Positions 8,618-18,692 are shown, numbered from the stretch's first letter. The stretch: 49,223 nt of DNA from Hamadaea tsunoensis DSM 44101 (GCF_000428945.1 NZ_AUAX01000044.1:1-49223), one strand, 5' to 3'. Notes: generated from the sequence alone by a model not told the origin. Translations and numbers: made by a program.

Positions 8618-9085
8618 ATGATTCACATCTCACGGACTTTTGCCGTCGACAAACCGCCTGAAACGGTCGTGGCGTACCTGGCCGACTTCGCCAATGCTAC
8701 CGAATGGGATCCGGGCACCGTTCGTTGTACCAAGGTCAGTGCCGGACCCGTACAAGTTGGCTCGACCTGGACCAACGTGTCCAAGGTTCTAGGTCGCCAG
8801 ACAGAGTTGACCTACCGCCTGACAAGGCTGGAGGCAGATCGAGTAACGCTTGTCGGCACGAACAAGACCGCAACATCGACTGACGACATCACGGTGCGAC
8901 CCTCCTCCAACGGTTCTGAGATCACCTACGACGCCACGATCGAATTTCACGGCATCGCGAATCTTGCCACGCCGTTCCTGAAGATCGAATTCGAGCGCCT
9001 TGGCACGGCCACCGAGGAAAGCATGAGAGCAGCCATCGGTCGGCTGGCTGATGGCGGTCAGCGCGGAGCGGAGCAGATCAGGTAG
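8618..9085 (+). CDS. SRPBCC family (polyketide cyclase-like) protein
   Basis: A 155-residue single-domain protein. It opens with the strand-helix pattern ISRTFAVDKPPETVVAYLADFANATEWDPG, typical of the START/Bet v1-like SRPBCC fold, and ends in a long amphipathic helix (FERLGTATEESMRAAI). Members bind hydrophobic ligands in a central cavity; most single-domain actinomycete copies have no assigned reaction. ATG 8618 is preceded by GAGGGGCGACG, an acceptable ribosome site. It stands alone, between the IS3 fragment and a gene-poor stretch. Confidence 0.85.
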   Translation: MIHISRTFAVDKPPETVVAYLADFANATEWDPGTVRCTKVSAGPVQVGSTWTNVSKVLGRQTELTYRLTRLEADRVTLVGTNKTATSTDDITVRPSSNGSEITYDATIEFHGIANLATPFLKIEFERLGTATEESMRAAIGRLADGGQRGAEQIR

Positions 9086-9413
9086 CCGGTCCAGGCGAAC
9101 GTAGCATCGAGCGCTCCTGGCCGACGCGCATACCTCCTTGAGGTCGGCGATCGGTCCTCTCGACTGCTCTGCATCGGAACCATCATCTAATATGGATATT
9201 CGCCGCGACATACGGTCGGCACCAGAATGCATCAGAGCTGTTGGTTCTGCGTAAATGCCTGTGCGTGAATTGGCGGGCGCCTGGCGTAGCCCGCTTTACG
9301 ACACGTCGGCCACGCAGGTACGGAGCGTCGACCGCGCCGGCCGCCGCTCAGGCGCCGACGGGGGCGAGGTCGATGTCCGCCTCCGTCCACGTCCGCAGGC
9401 TGATGCGCCTGCG
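9086..9413. other. Intergenic region without recognised gene
   Basis: About 330 bases between the SRPBCC gene and the 3' end of the Ig/CARDB gene. No frame resembles a family and no hairpin with a T tract was noted. Confidence 0.4.
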
Positions 9414-11790
9414 CTACGGCAGGCCGCAGCTGATCTCGCTGATGCCCGGAGGGACAGGCCCGGCGATTTGGACGGGTGCGACGGTGATGGTGTTGTCGGT
9501 CTCGTCGGACTCCGTCACCACGCCGTCGCGGTCCAGGGCGATCGTCCGGGTGAAGGTCTGGTCGACTCCCTTGATCGTCGTGTTGATGGTGTGGGTGACG
9601 TCCTGGCTGCTCAGGCCGGTGAGGGTTTTGATGTTGGTGACGGCCCCGGCCGGTGTGATGAGGCTGGACTGTAGCGGTCCTGCGGGCGGGGGGAAGGCGC
9701 CGGCGACCGCGACTGACACGACGAGGAGGATCTGCGCTTTGCCGGTGGCTGGCTGCGGTCCGACTGTGAAGCAGCGGACCGCGGCGATGGTCACGTTCCC
9801 AGGGTGGGCATCGACGCGGATATGGACGGTCGCGGTCGCGTGCGCGCCTTTCCCGTCTCCGATCGTGTAGGTGAACGCGTCGTCGCCACTGAACCCGGCC
9901 GCGGGGGTGTACACGATGGACGTCGCAGTGTCGATGGTGGCTGTTCCGTGGTCTGGGGTGGTGACTTGTTCGATGGCGAGCGGGTCGTTGTCGGCGTCGG
10001 TGTCGTTGGCCAGGACGCTGATGGCGACCGGCTGGCCGGTGATCGTGGCGATGTTGTCGTCGGCGGCGACGGGTGGGTCCTCGACCGCGGTGACGGTGAC
10101 CCGCACGGTGGCGGTCTCGGTCTGGCCGTTTCCGTTGTCGACGGTGTACGTGAAGGTGTCGGCTCCGTGCCGGTCGGGTGCGGGGGTGTAGGTGGCCACG
10201 CCGGCGGCGGTGACGGTGACGGTTCCGTGGGCGGGGATGGTGTGGGCGGTGACGGTGAGCGGGTAGCCTGCCGGATCGTAGTCGTTGGCGAGGAGGTCTG
10301 AGGTGACAGTGGTGTCCTCGGCGGTGGTGAGTTGGTCGTCGTCGGCGCGGTGGATTCCACAGTCGATCGGCTGAGGGCTGGTCGGCGCGGTCCCTGCGGG
10401 CTGGGCGGGTTCGATGAGTAGGCGGTTGTTGTCTTCGTTGACCTCGGGCAGCAGGCCGCCTGGATCGAGTGCGACCGTACGCGGGAACGTCTGTGCTGTC
10501 GTCTTCACGGTGGTGGTGATCGTGTGGGTGACGGTTTGGCTGGTGAGTCCGGTGAGGGTTCGTGTGTTGGTCAGGCCGCCGGTCGGTGTGAGCAGCGTGG
10601 ACCGCAGCGGTCCCGATCCGGGCGGGAACGTGCCGACGATCGTGGCGTCGACGGAGATGATGATTTGTGTCTTGCCGTCGGCCGGGGGTGGGCCGCCGAG
10701 GAAGCAGCGCACTGCGGTGATGGTGACGTCGGGGCCTGCGGCGCCGACGGTGACGGTGACGGTGGCCGAGGCCACGGCGCCGCGTCCGTCGGTGATCGTG
10801 TAGCTGAACGAGTCGGTGCCGGTGAATCCTGGTGCCGGGATGTAGCGGATGGTGTCGTCGCCGGTGATCGAGGCTGTGCCGTGGGCAGGCATGGTCGTGC
10901 TCAGCAGGGCTGTCGGGTCGCCGTCGTCGTCGGTGTCGTTGGCGAGGACGGGGACGTCGACCGCGGTGCCGGTGGCGGTGGTGGCCGTGTCGGGCCGCGC
11001 TGCGGGTGCGTGATCGGGATTGGTCTGCGGCTGAAGGCGTACAGCTGCGATCTTCCATTGGTTGGGAACGTCGTCGTCGATCGTGAGGTACGCGACGGCG
11101 CCGGCTCGGTCGGTGGTCAGCGGGCCTGGTCCGTCATGATGATCGTTGACGGCGACGAACACCCCGCCGAGTGGGCCTGGTGTGACGGTGGTGCCATCGA
11201 CGCGGACGAGGACGCTGTGATGCGACGGTCTGCCGTACCCGGTGACGAGAACCTCGCCCCCCGGGGTGGTGGCGATCGTGCTAGGTGCGGTGGCGCTACC
11301 GGGACCGTCGTCGAAGATCCGGCCGCTGGAGCTGAGCGGCTGGCCGGACAGAGAGATCCGGGCGACCTGCATGTCGTAGTCGGTGGACAGGCTGTTGACG
11401 GCGAGATAGTCGGCGGAGCAAGGGAATGTTCCGCACCCGGCACGGTGGACGTACGCGACCGGCCCGTGTGCCTCTGCGCCCCACAGAAGCGTCCTTCCAG
11501 TCGGGTCGACGCGGACAGCGGCGTACGGCAGCCCATCGCCGGCGCTGATCTGGGCGACGACTGCCGACCCGTCGGGCAGCGCGACCAGCTGCGGCGGTGT
11601 CGCGCTGAGTCGGTCCGGCCGATGATCATGGACAGGCCCTGCTGGTTGGCGAGGCCATAGGTGAGGGCCCGGGTGCCGTCCGGGTTCAGTCGCATTGTGT
11701 AGACGAAGCCGTTGGCCGCGTTGCCCGTGATGAGGATCTTCCCGTCTGGCCGGAGGGCGACTCCGCCGCCGGGGTGAAGGCAAAACCAAC
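9414..11790 (-). pseudogene. Large Ig-like/CARDB repeat protein with frameshifted 5' end
   Basis: The frame from about 11620 down to 9414 encodes a beta-rich repeat protein. In order it has a beta-propeller-like segment (VALPDGSAVVAQ), a tandem-95/cadherin-like domain (DVPVLANDTDDDGDP), a CARDB-like domain (DVTITAVRCF to NEDNNRLL), two more tandem-95 domains and a second CARDB-like domain (NVTIAAVRCF to SDETDNTITV). Such proteins are secreted or surface adhesion/binding proteins. Upstream the family sequence changes frame: GGGVALRPDGKILITGN and MRLNPDGTRALTYG lie in another frame (11770-11640), with a further shift near 11775. No signal peptide is recovered. Either the gene is decayed or the assembly has indels. 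Confidence 0.75.
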
Positions 11791-11895
11791 CGCGATATCC
11801 GCCGCCTCCTCAACGCTACATCTGCCGCGCAGTCTTCCGACAACTACAGCTCCTCATGCCTTGACAACAGGCATAGAAGAGTCTGTTAGGAGTTC

Positions 11896-13977
11896 TTAGC
11901 GCCGGCCCGCCGGTTCTGGTGCGGCGAGTATCCGGGTGACGGGCGCCGATGCGGCGAACGGCCCGGGCACAACCTCACCTCGGAGGATCCCACAGAGGTC
12001 GGCGCTCAGGTCCAGGTCAGACGCGTCGGGGTTGGTGTAGCCCATCTCGGCTTGGTAGCTGGTCCCGAGGCGCTCGGTTGTCACCGGGGCGACCACGTGG
12101 GTGCCGCCCGGGTAGGTCACCTCGACGCGAAGGGTGCCGGCTGCGGTATCGAGCACCTCGACTCGCACGGGTGATGCGCCTGTGATGATGGCCGTGGCTT
12201 CCGCGCGGAACGGCTCGGCGCCCTCCGCGTAGAGGTTGCCCTCGATCCAGACCGGGAGGCGCGGCCCGGCCAGCGCGCTGCCGCCCTCGTTCGGGTACTC
12301 CTGCGCCACCGGGTAGACGTCGTACTGCGAGGTGCCCACCGGGGTGGGCACGAAGGTGGCCTGCCCGGGCACGCCGTCGATGTCGATCGCGCCGGACCAG
12401 AAGCTCGCGAGCGTCGGCTCCGACTGCGGTTCGGTGCGCTCGGCGCGCGCGCGGTTGCCGACGAAGACGTTGTTGTAGAACCGGTTGTCTCCACCGAGGA
12501 TGTTCGAGACTCCGTAGACGGCCGTGGAGTGCGGGAGGTGGTACGGGGTGTACCGCTGGTGCTCGGTGCAGTTCGCGATGCGACCGGCAATGTAGTTGTG
12601 CACGTAGGCGCCGCCGGTGGACATGTCCTTGACCGCCCACGGTGACAGGAACAGGTTCGAGTCCACGAGGTAGGGGCCGTGGCAGACCTCGACCATGAAG
12701 TCTTCGGCGGTGGAGGCGTAGAAGACATTGCGCCGTACCTGGGTGCCCTGGGCCTGCCAGTCGAGCCACAGGGCACGGTGCGTGTGGTGGATGGTGTTCC
12801 CGCTGATCACTGTGTCGATCGCGGCATGCAGCTTGATGCCGGCCACCTCGGCGCCGTGCCACTGTCGCTTCACGTGGATGCGGGAGATGTGGTTGTCGGT
12901 GATGGTCGAGAACGCCGCCCCCAGGTGCCCGACGATGCCGGCCTGCTCGCAGTCCCGGATCGTGTTGCGGCGCACCGTGTGGGAGCCGACGTGGTCCCGG
13001 TCCCACGGGTGCGGCTCGCCCGCGGCGGCCCCGCGCAGGGCGAGCGCCCGCTGGATCACCTCGCGCTCGCGCTGTGTGCCGCCCTTCGCGCCCTTCGGCC
13101 CTGCGGCCGCCTCGTTCTGCCCGGTGCTGGCCTCTTTGCCCAGCGAGACGCCGACGTTCTTCGAGTCGGTGATCGTGTTGTCCTCGATCATCCAGCCCTT
13201 CGACCAGTGCGGGCCGATCAGGCCCTCTTGCAGCGCCGTGGGCGGGGCCCACTGCGTGGCGGCCTTCGTCAGGGTGAACCCGCGCACCGTAATGTGGTCG
13301 ATGCCCGTGGCGGCGGGCCAGAAGACGAACGCGCGTGCGTTGATCTCGATCTGGTGCTCCGCCGGGTCGGCGCCCCCGAAGTTCGCCCAGATCGTGGTGA
13401 CGTCGTCGCCCACCTCGCAGTACCAGGTCAGCAGCGAGCCCGCCTGGTCGAACGAGTCCACGGTGACCTCGGGGTGCTCGACGCCGGCCATGGTCAGCGA
13501 CTCGTACAACGACTTGCCGTCGAGATACACCTCGCCCGTGTGCCAGGTGTTGACCTGATCGAAGAACCAGTCCCCACCGATGCGCTCGAGGTAGGGGTTG
13601 CGCGACCCGAACAGGGAGTTCGGCACGGTCGCCACCCAGACCCGGCCCGCCGAGCCGGCGTGCGGATGCCAGTCGGCGATCACCTCAGCACCCGAGATCG
13701 TCACCTTCTCGAACAGGCCATCCGCGCCCAGCGCAGCCTGGTAGGTGATCGGCGCGGCAGCCGTACCGCCGCGCGGCGGGTTCACCCACTCGCGGTACAC
13801 GCCTTCGTGCACGACGACGGTGTCCCCCGGCTGAGCCAGGGCCGCGGCAGCACCGATCGTGAGCAGGGGGTCCTGCGCGGTTCCGGCGGCGGTGTCGGAA
13901 CCAGACTTCGCGACGTGCAGCTCCACGCCGGTAACCTCAGCCTCAGGGACGGGGAAAGTAAGAGCGCTGCTGGCCAT
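11896..13977 (-). CDS. GH120 beta-xylosidase
   Basis: A 693-residue right-handed beta-helix enzyme that hydrolyses xylose from the non-reducing end of xylo-oligosaccharides. From memory it matches Thermoanaerobacterium XylC (GH120) in many blocks: LHVAKSGSDTAAGT, VVVHEGVYREWVNP, GLIGPHWSKGWMIEDN, EVAGIKLHAAID. The catalytic pair is retained: Asp406 in LWLDWQAQGT (nucleophile) and Glu430 in VEVCHGPYLVD (acid/base). There is no signal peptide, so it should act in the cytoplasm on imported sugars. An insertion at about residues 285-325, rich in Lys, Gly and Glu, is longer than in XylC. It is last on the strand of the sugar ABC genes, about 220 bases after the DUF624 gene. Confidence 0.93.
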   Translation of the reverse strand: MASSALTFPVPEAEVTGVELHVAKSGSDTAAGTAQDPLLTIGAAAALAQPGDTVVVHEGVYREWVNPPRGGTAAAPITYQAALGADGLFEKVTISGAEVIADWHPHAGSAGRVWVATVPNSLFGSRNPYLERIGGDWFFDQVNTWHTGEVYLDGKSLYESLTMAGVEHPEVTVDSFDQAGSLLTWYCEVGDDVTTIWANFGGADPAEHQIEINARAFVFWPAATGIDHITVRGFTLTKAATQWAPPTALQEGLIGPHWSKGWMIEDNTITDSKNVGVSLGKEASTGQNEAAAGPKGAKGGTQREREVIQRALALRGAAAGEPHPWDRDHVGSHTVRRNTIRDCEQAGIVGHLGAAFSTITDNHISRIHVKRQWHGAEVAGIKLHAAIDTVISGNTIHHTHRALWLDWQAQGTQVRRNVFYASTAEDFMVEVCHGPYLVDSNLFLSPWAVKDMSTGGAYVHNYIAGRIANCTEHQRYTPYHLPHSTAVYGVSNILGGDNRFYNNVFVGNRARAERTEPQSEPTLASFWSGAIDIDGVPGQATFVPTPVGTSQYDVYPVAQEYPNEGGSALAGPRLPVWIEGNLYAEGAEPFRAEATAIITGASPVRVEVLDTAAGTLRVEVTYPGGTHVVAPVTTERLGTSYQAEMGYTNPDASDLDLSADLCGILRGEVVPGPFAASAPVTRILAAPEPAGRR

Positions 13978-14195
13978 TGATGATCTCGATTTCTAGAGTT
14001 TCTATCGGTACCTGGAGGCCGAGCCCGTCAATCTGAGCGGCCTCCTCGCGCTCGCGCGTCAGGCTCTCGAAGAACGACTTCGGCGGCGTGGACCCGCGGT
14101 GATCGGCGGTCCACGCCACTGACCGACATCGCCGGGCATGCTCAGTCTTGACGGAGCCTCACCCCGAGACAACCCAGGTCCACGGCTGAAGAGCG

Positions 14196-14750
14196 TCAGA
14201 CCTCCGCCTCCTTCGGCTCCAGTTGCACGTACCCCCGGGCGACGAAGAACCGCTCGAGCAGGTAGCACCACCACAGGAGGATCAGGCCGGGCGCCACGAA
14301 CACCGCGGGCATGAAGTTCCAGATGGCGACGCCCCCGAGGACCACGGCGATCCCGAGCAGGAACGTCAGGCTGGGCGTCGTCAGCCCCAACGTGAGCCCG
14401 TTGAGCATCTGGCGCCAGGTGGGGTTGGTGAAGCGGGCTGCGAGGGGGAGGCACCAGAAGACCAGGAGCAGGAGGAATAGTCCGACGACAATGAGTGGCA
14501 CCCAGACCTCGGCCAGCCCGAGAGTGGGCAGGTAGGAGAGCGTGAGGATGCCGACGGCCGCGACCGGGACGGCCAGCAGGCCGATGACGGTCGCCTGCCT
14601 CCAGCTTTGCCGCAAGGCCTTCGTGGCGATGGCCCAGGGGCCAGCGTCCTTGCCCAGGACGTACCGGCGGCACACCTCGTAGGCGACCACCGTTCCCGCT
14701 CCCGCCGTCACGACAAGGCCGAGGCTCACGAGCCAGAACAGGCTGATCAC
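14196..14750 (-). CDS. DUF624 (YesL-like) membrane protein
   Basis: A membrane protein of the DUF624 family with about five hydrophobic segments (LFWLVSLGLVVTAGAG, then VPLIVVGLFLLLLVFW and others). Family members sit with LplB/LplC-type oligosaccharide ABC transporters and are of unknown role. The listed start is GTG 14750, but family-like sequence (FRYNPASRLWRILDSLGS) extends 25 codons further upstream to a TGA at 14826 without a start codon. The permease stop overlaps an ATG at 14893 in another frame, suggesting the true start was that coupled ATG and that a one-base frameshift lies near 14820-14830. The gene may thus be damaged, or the indel may be a sequence error. Confidence 0.8.
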   Translation of the reverse strand: MISLFWLVSLGLVVTAGAGTVVAYEVCRRYVLGKDAGPWAIATKALRQSWRQATVIGLLAVPVAAVGILTLSYLPTLGLAEVWVPLIVVGLFLLLLVFWCLPLAARFTNPTWRQMLNGLTLGLTTPSLTFLLGIAVVLGGVAIWNFMPAVFVAPGLILLWWCYLLERFFVARGYVQLEPKEAEV

Positions 14751-14892
14751 GATGACGGAGCCGAGCGAGTCCAGGATGCGCCACAGTCGCGACGCGGGAT
14801 TGTAACGGAAGATGGTCGGGGCCTTTCAGTGCGCGGAGTTGCGGGTCCTGAGGAGGGAGCCGGCCTGCCGCGGTGGGCGGAGGCCGACGCCA

Positions 14893-15846
14893 TCAGCCCT
14901 TCACGGAGCCGATTCTGAGACCGGACACGAAGTGCTTCTGCAGGAACGGGTAGACGAACAGGATGGGGACGGCCGCGACCATGGTGATCGCCGACCGCAG
15001 CGCGATCGGTGTGGTGACCTGCCCGCCAGAGTGCGCGCTGCCCGTGGCGGCCACGGAGTTCATGCCGGCGTTCATCGAGCTCGCCAGCAGCTTCTGCAAC
15101 TCGTACTGCAGGGTGGACAACGCCGGATCGCCCGAGTTGTAGAGCAGGGTGTCCAGCCAGGAGTTCCAGCTGGCCACGGCCACGAACAGACCCACCACGG
15201 CCAGCGTGGGCTTGCAGAGCGGCATCACGATCTGCCACCACATGCGGAACTCGCCCGCGCCGTCGATCCGTGCCGACTCGATGATCTCGTCGGGGATCGA
15301 CTTCATGTACGTGCGCAGGATGATCAAGTTGAACGCGCTGATGATCGTCGGCACCCAGTAGGCCTGGAAGCTGTTCAGCATGCCCAGGTCTTTGATGAGC
15401 AGGTAGTTGGGGATCAGCCCGGCGTCGAAGTACATCGTCAGTACGAAGATCAGGGTGATCGAGCGGCGGAAGATGAACTCTTTGCGGCTGAGCGCGTAGG
15501 CGAGCATCGAGGTGAAGAACAGGTTTGTCGTCACCACCACGACCGTCTTCAGGACGCTCATGAAGAACGCCTGGTAGATGGTGGTCATGTTGAACACGAC
15601 GTTGTAGTTCTGCAGCGAGAAGACCCGAGGCCAGATGCCGATTCCGCCACGGACGGCGTCGTTGCCGTCGTCCAGGGAGATGGCGAGCGTGTTCAGCAGC
15701 GGGTAGATCATGAGCGCTGCGAGGGCCAGCAGGAAGATCGTGTTGAGCGTCGTGAAGATGATCTGCTCGACCGTCCGCTTGCGACGCTGTGTCCCGCCTC
15801 GTGATGCGCGCCGCGCCGGAGGCTTCGCGACAGTGGTGCTTGACAT
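14893..15846 (-). CDS. Sugar ABC transporter permease, LplC/YtcP type
   Basis: A 317-residue inner-membrane permease with six predicted spans. The cytoplasmic EAA loop (ESARIDGAGEFRMWWQIVMP) contacts the ATPase. The sequence MYFDAGLIPNYLLIKDLGML and the final GLRIGSVKG are typical of the LplC/YtcP subgroup that imports complex oligosaccharides. It pairs with the upstream permease, about 10 bases away, to form the heterodimeric channel. Start ATG 15846 has AGGAGG at a good distance. No ATPase gene is in the locus; a shared MsiK/UgpC-type ATPase elsewhere probably energises it, as is usual in actinomycetes. Confidence 0.95.
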   Translation of the reverse strand: MSSTTVAKPPARRASRGGTQRRKRTVEQIIFTTLNTIFLLALAALMIYPLLNTLAISLDDGNDAVRGGIGIWPRVFSLQNYNVVFNMTTIYQAFFMSVLKTVVVVTTNLFFTSMLAYALSRKEFIFRRSITLIFVLTMYFDAGLIPNYLLIKDLGMLNSFQAYWVPTIISAFNLIILRTYMKSIPDEIIESARIDGAGEFRMWWQIVMPLCKPTLAVVGLFVAVASWNSWLDTLLYNSGDPALSTLQYELQKLLASSMNAGMNSVAATGSAHSGGQVTTPIALRSAITMVAAVPILFVYPFLQKHFVSGLRIGSVKG

Positions 15847-15855
15847 GAAGTCCTC

Positions 15856-16908
15856 CTAGACCAGCGTCTCTTGGTTGAGGCGTTTGGCCGCTAGGTTCGC
15901 CGAGCCCACCAGGATGACGGCGACGATGGTCTTGAAGATGCCCGCGACGACGGCGAGGCTGTAGTTGCCCAGCTGGTAGCCATAGCGCAGTACAAAGACG
16001 TCGATGGTCTCGGACTTGTCGGAGACCAGGCCGTTGCCGAGGAAGTACGGCAGCTCGAAGTTCGTGGACAGGATCCAGCCGCTGTTGATGATGAGCAGCA
16101 CGACGATCGTGGGCCTGATGCTCGGCAGCGTGATGCTGAACATCTTGCGATAGCGGCCTGCTCCGTCGACCTCGGCGGCCTCGTACAGGCCCGGGTCGAT
16201 CGCAGTGATCGCGGCCAGGTAGAGGATCGTGTTCCAGCCCAGCTCCTTCCACAGGCTCGTCCCGGCGACGATCCCCCAGAAGTAGTTCGGCTGGGTCAGG
16301 AACAGGACCGGATGGTCAACGAGGTGCAGGCTCATGAGGCCCTGGTTGATGAACCCGCCGGAGGAGGGCAGCGAGAGCGCCACCGATGCCAGGCTCGCCA
16401 CGATCACCCAGCTGAGGAAGTGGGGCATGTACGTGATGTTCTGCAGGATCCGCTTGAACGGCAGGTTCTTGACCTCGTTCAGCAGCAGCGCCAGAACGAT
16501 GGCCCCCAAGGTCCCGACGACCAGGGTCAGGACCGACTGTCCCATCGTGTTGACCACGACCCGGCGGAACCGCTCACCGTTGACACCGGTGAACAGGTTG
16601 TGGAAGTTTTCGAGGCCCACCCACCGCTGGTTCCAGATGCTGCCGCGACCCGGCTTGTAGTGCTGGAAGGCGATCGCCCAGCCGTAGACCGGGACGTACT
16701 TGAACAGGATCTGGTACATCAGCAGCGGGACGGACATCGCGAGCAGGGCTCGCTGCGCCCAGACCCTGTCCCAGGTGATCTTGCGCTTGGGATCCTTCGC
16801 CGCATTCTTTCGGGCCTTGCGCTTCTGGGCACGCGAGCTGCTCGCGGGCTCTAGGGCCGGTTCGAGCCCGGTGGCGGTCACAGGGGTGCTGACCTTGGCG
16901 TCCGTCAT
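15856..16908 (-). CDS. Sugar ABC transporter permease, LplB type
   Basis: A 350-residue permease. A basic N-terminal extension (RAQKRKARKNAAKDPKRK) is followed by six spans and the EAA loop (YEAAEVDGAGRYRKMFSITLP). FKYVPVYGWAIAFQHYKPG and the C-terminal AAKRLNQETLV match the LplB subgroup, partner of LplC. Start ATG 16908 follows GAGGTTGGACAG; the frame stays open upstream but is not family-like there. The gene lies between the binding-protein gene (about 90 bases upstream) and the second permease, consistent with one transcript. The transported sugar is inferred from the surrounding xylosidases and arabinofuranosidase to be arabinoxylan fragments. Confidence 0.95.
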   Translation of the reverse strand: MTDAKVSTPVTATGLEPALEPASSSRAQKRKARKNAAKDPKRKITWDRVWAQRALLAMSVPLLMYQILFKYVPVYGWAIAFQHYKPGRGSIWNQRWVGLENFHNLFTGVNGERFRRVVVNTMGQSVLTLVVGTLGAIVLALLLNEVKNLPFKRILQNITYMPHFLSWVIVASLASVALSLPSSGGFINQGLMSLHLVDHPVLFLTQPNYFWGIVAGTSLWKELGWNTILYLAAITAIDPGLYEAAEVDGAGRYRKMFSITLPSIRPTIVVLLIINSGWILSTNFELPYFLGNGLVSDKSETIDVFVLRYGYQLGNYSLAVVAGIFKTIVAVILVGSANLAAKRLNQETLV

Positions 16909-16997
16909 CTGTCCAACCTCGTCAGGAGCAGTGGGTGGTAATCGAGAACGCGTCGTGGTGGGGGCGCACGCCGCCCACCACGACTGCTCGCAGACTG

Positions 16998-18692
16998 TTA
17001 CCAGTTGGCCAGACGGTTCTTGATGCCAGCGTTGACTGCGTCCTCGTACACCTTGACGTCGACCTTGTGGATGGCGTCGACGTAGGCCTGCCACTTGGCA
17101 TCGAAGTCGGCGGGCTTGCCGGCGATGATCTTCGGCAGGTTCTGCACGCTGGTGTCGGTCAGCTGCTGGTTGACCTGGTTGGCGTCGTCGGAGAGCTTGA
17201 TGTTCCACGCCGGGTAATACTTGGGGTTCTCCGGCGCCTTGTTCATGAAGTCAAGCCAGGTCTTCTTGTTGCCGTACTTCGCCATGAAGTTCTTGTCGTA
17301 GTCGCTCAGCGTCGCGTAGAACTCGGCGGGCTGGTCGTCGGGGCTGTAGGCGTTGCCGTCGGAGAACTTGCCCTGATGCTTGGGCAGCATGTCGAGCAGC
17401 GCGTCGAGACGGTTGTGGGAACGCCAGGTGATGTCCTTGTAGTTCTTGCGCTGCTCGTCCGTGCGGGAGAAGACGCCGTCGGCGCCGACCTGGTAGTCCT
17501 CGCCGGCGATGCCCCAGGAGAGCGTCTTCTGCCACTCCTCGCTGAGCATGGTGTCGAGGAACTTCAGTGCCTTCTTCGGCTGTTTGCTGGAGGCCGAGAC
17601 ACCAAACCCCTGGTTGATGTTCATGACGGGGCGGTCGGCGTACCAGGGCGTCACCCCGTCGTAGACGGGCATGACGGGCGCGTAGGTGTCCTCGTCCTTG
17701 CCGGCGCTCTGCAGCGACTGGGTGGCGGTCTGGAAGTCCCAGCCCTGGTCGTGCATGCCGAGGACGGTGCCGGTGGCCAGCTTCGCGGTGTACTGGTCGT
17801 ACGTCAGGGTGAAGGACTCGGGGTCGACGAGACCCGCGTTGTACTGCTGGTTGAGGACCTTGTAGAAGTTTTTCGCGACGTCCTTGTCGGCGTAGATCGA
17901 CGCGTGGTTGTCGCTGTCGACGATGACGCCACCGTTGTTCGGGGCGCCTGCCAGCTGCGCCGGCGGGTTGGTCATGCCCCACTCACGGCCCTTGGACGCC
18001 AGAATCTCGAAGCCGACGGTCGGGGCGCCGTTGGTCTGGGGGTGCTTCGTCTTGTAGTCCGAGATGAGCTGGAAGTAGCGGTCGAGCGTCATGTTGCTGA
18101 GGTCCGGGTAGCCAGCGTCCGCGAGCACACGCTTCTGGATCCAGAACGCGGGACCGTAGTAGGTGCCGCCGGTGACGTCTCCGTAGAAGCGGTTGTAGTT
18201 CGGGAAGATGTACAGGCCCTTGTCCACCTCGTCGCCCGAGTAGCTCATCTTCTTGATGTCGTCCTTGACGTGCGCAGCGAGGTTGGGGTAGTGCCCCGTC
18301 TTCAGCATGTCGTCCAGGCGCCGGAGAGCGCCGCCCTCCAGGAAACGCTGCTTCAGGTCGCCGGTGCCGATGAGGTCGGGGTACTGACCGCCCGCGAGCA
18401 TGACACCGATCTTCTGGTCCTCGTTGTCCGGCGTGACGATCTCGTACGTGAGGGTGACACCGAGCTTGTCCTTGAGCAGCTTGGTGATCTTGTTGTCGGG
18501 TGCCGGAGCCTGCTGGGCCGACGTGATCCAGACCGAGAGCGTCGTCGGGTTGCTGGGGCTCAGCGTTTCCGAGTCGTCCGCGCTTTTGTCCGGCGAGCAG
18601 GCAGGCAGGGCGATCAGTGCCATGGCCGCGGCGGCCACGGTGAGCTGCCGCCCGGCCCGGCGCAGGCCGCCGAGTCTAAGGTTGCGCTTCAT
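16998..18692 (-). CDS. Extracellular solute-binding lipoprotein, LplA type
   Basis: A 564-residue lipoprotein that captures oligosaccharides outside the membrane and delivers them to the two permeases. The signal peptide has a twin-Arg-free basic start (MKRNLRLGGLRR), a hydrophobic core and the lipobox ALPAC with Cys32 as the lipidation site. A serine/threonine-rich linker follows, then a two-lobe binding protein of the type-1 family (TTLSVWITSAQQAP to the C-terminal NRLANW). The start is fixed by GGAGAGAC directly before ATG. It is the first gene of the minus-strand transport operon. A LacI-like operator lies about 120 bases upstream of the start. Confidence 0.95.
   Translation of the reverse strand: MKRNLRLGGLRRAGRQLTVAAAAMALIALPACSPDKSADDSETLSPSNPTTLSVWITSAQQAPAPDNKITKLLKDKLGVTLTYEIVTPDNEDQKIGVMLAGGQYPDLIGTGDLKQRFLEGGALRRLDDMLKTGHYPNLAAHVKDDIKKMSYSGDEVDKGLYIFPNYNRFYGDVTGGTYYGPAFWIQKRVLADAGYPDLSNMTLDRYFQLISDYKTKHPQTNGAPTVGFEILASKGREWGMTNPPAQLAGAPNNGGVIVDSDNHASIYADKDVAKNFYKVLNQQYNAGLVDPESFTLTYDQYTAKLATGTVLGMHDQGWDFQTATQSLQSAGKDEDTYAPVMPVYDGVTPWYADRPVMNINQGFGVSASSKQPKKALKFLDTMLSEEWQKTLSWGIAGEDYQVGADGVFSRTDEQRKNYKDITWRSHNRLDALLDMLPKHQGKFSDGNAYSPDDQPAEFYATLSDYDKNFMAKYGNKKTWLDFMNKAPENPKYYPAWNIKLSDDANQVNQQLTDTSVQNLPKIIAGKPADFDAKWQAYVDAIHKVDVKVYEDAVNAGIKNRLANW

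Noticed and set aside
9232-11058. 608-codon minus-strand frame overlapping the Ig/CARDB gene
   Set aside because: It is Arg/His/Pro-rich shadow sequence of the real frame, with no domain pattern.
11857-11875. Hairpin ATGCCT/AGGCAT between the GH120 and Ig/CARDB genes
   Set aside because: Only six base pairs and no T tract, which is too weak to call a terminator.
14009-14122. Plus-strand frame (LSGLLALARQALEERLRRRG) between the DUF624 and GH120 genes that looks like a protein C-terminus
   Set aside because: It has no start, no family resemblance, and such helical Arg/Leu frames arise easily in GC-rich DNA.
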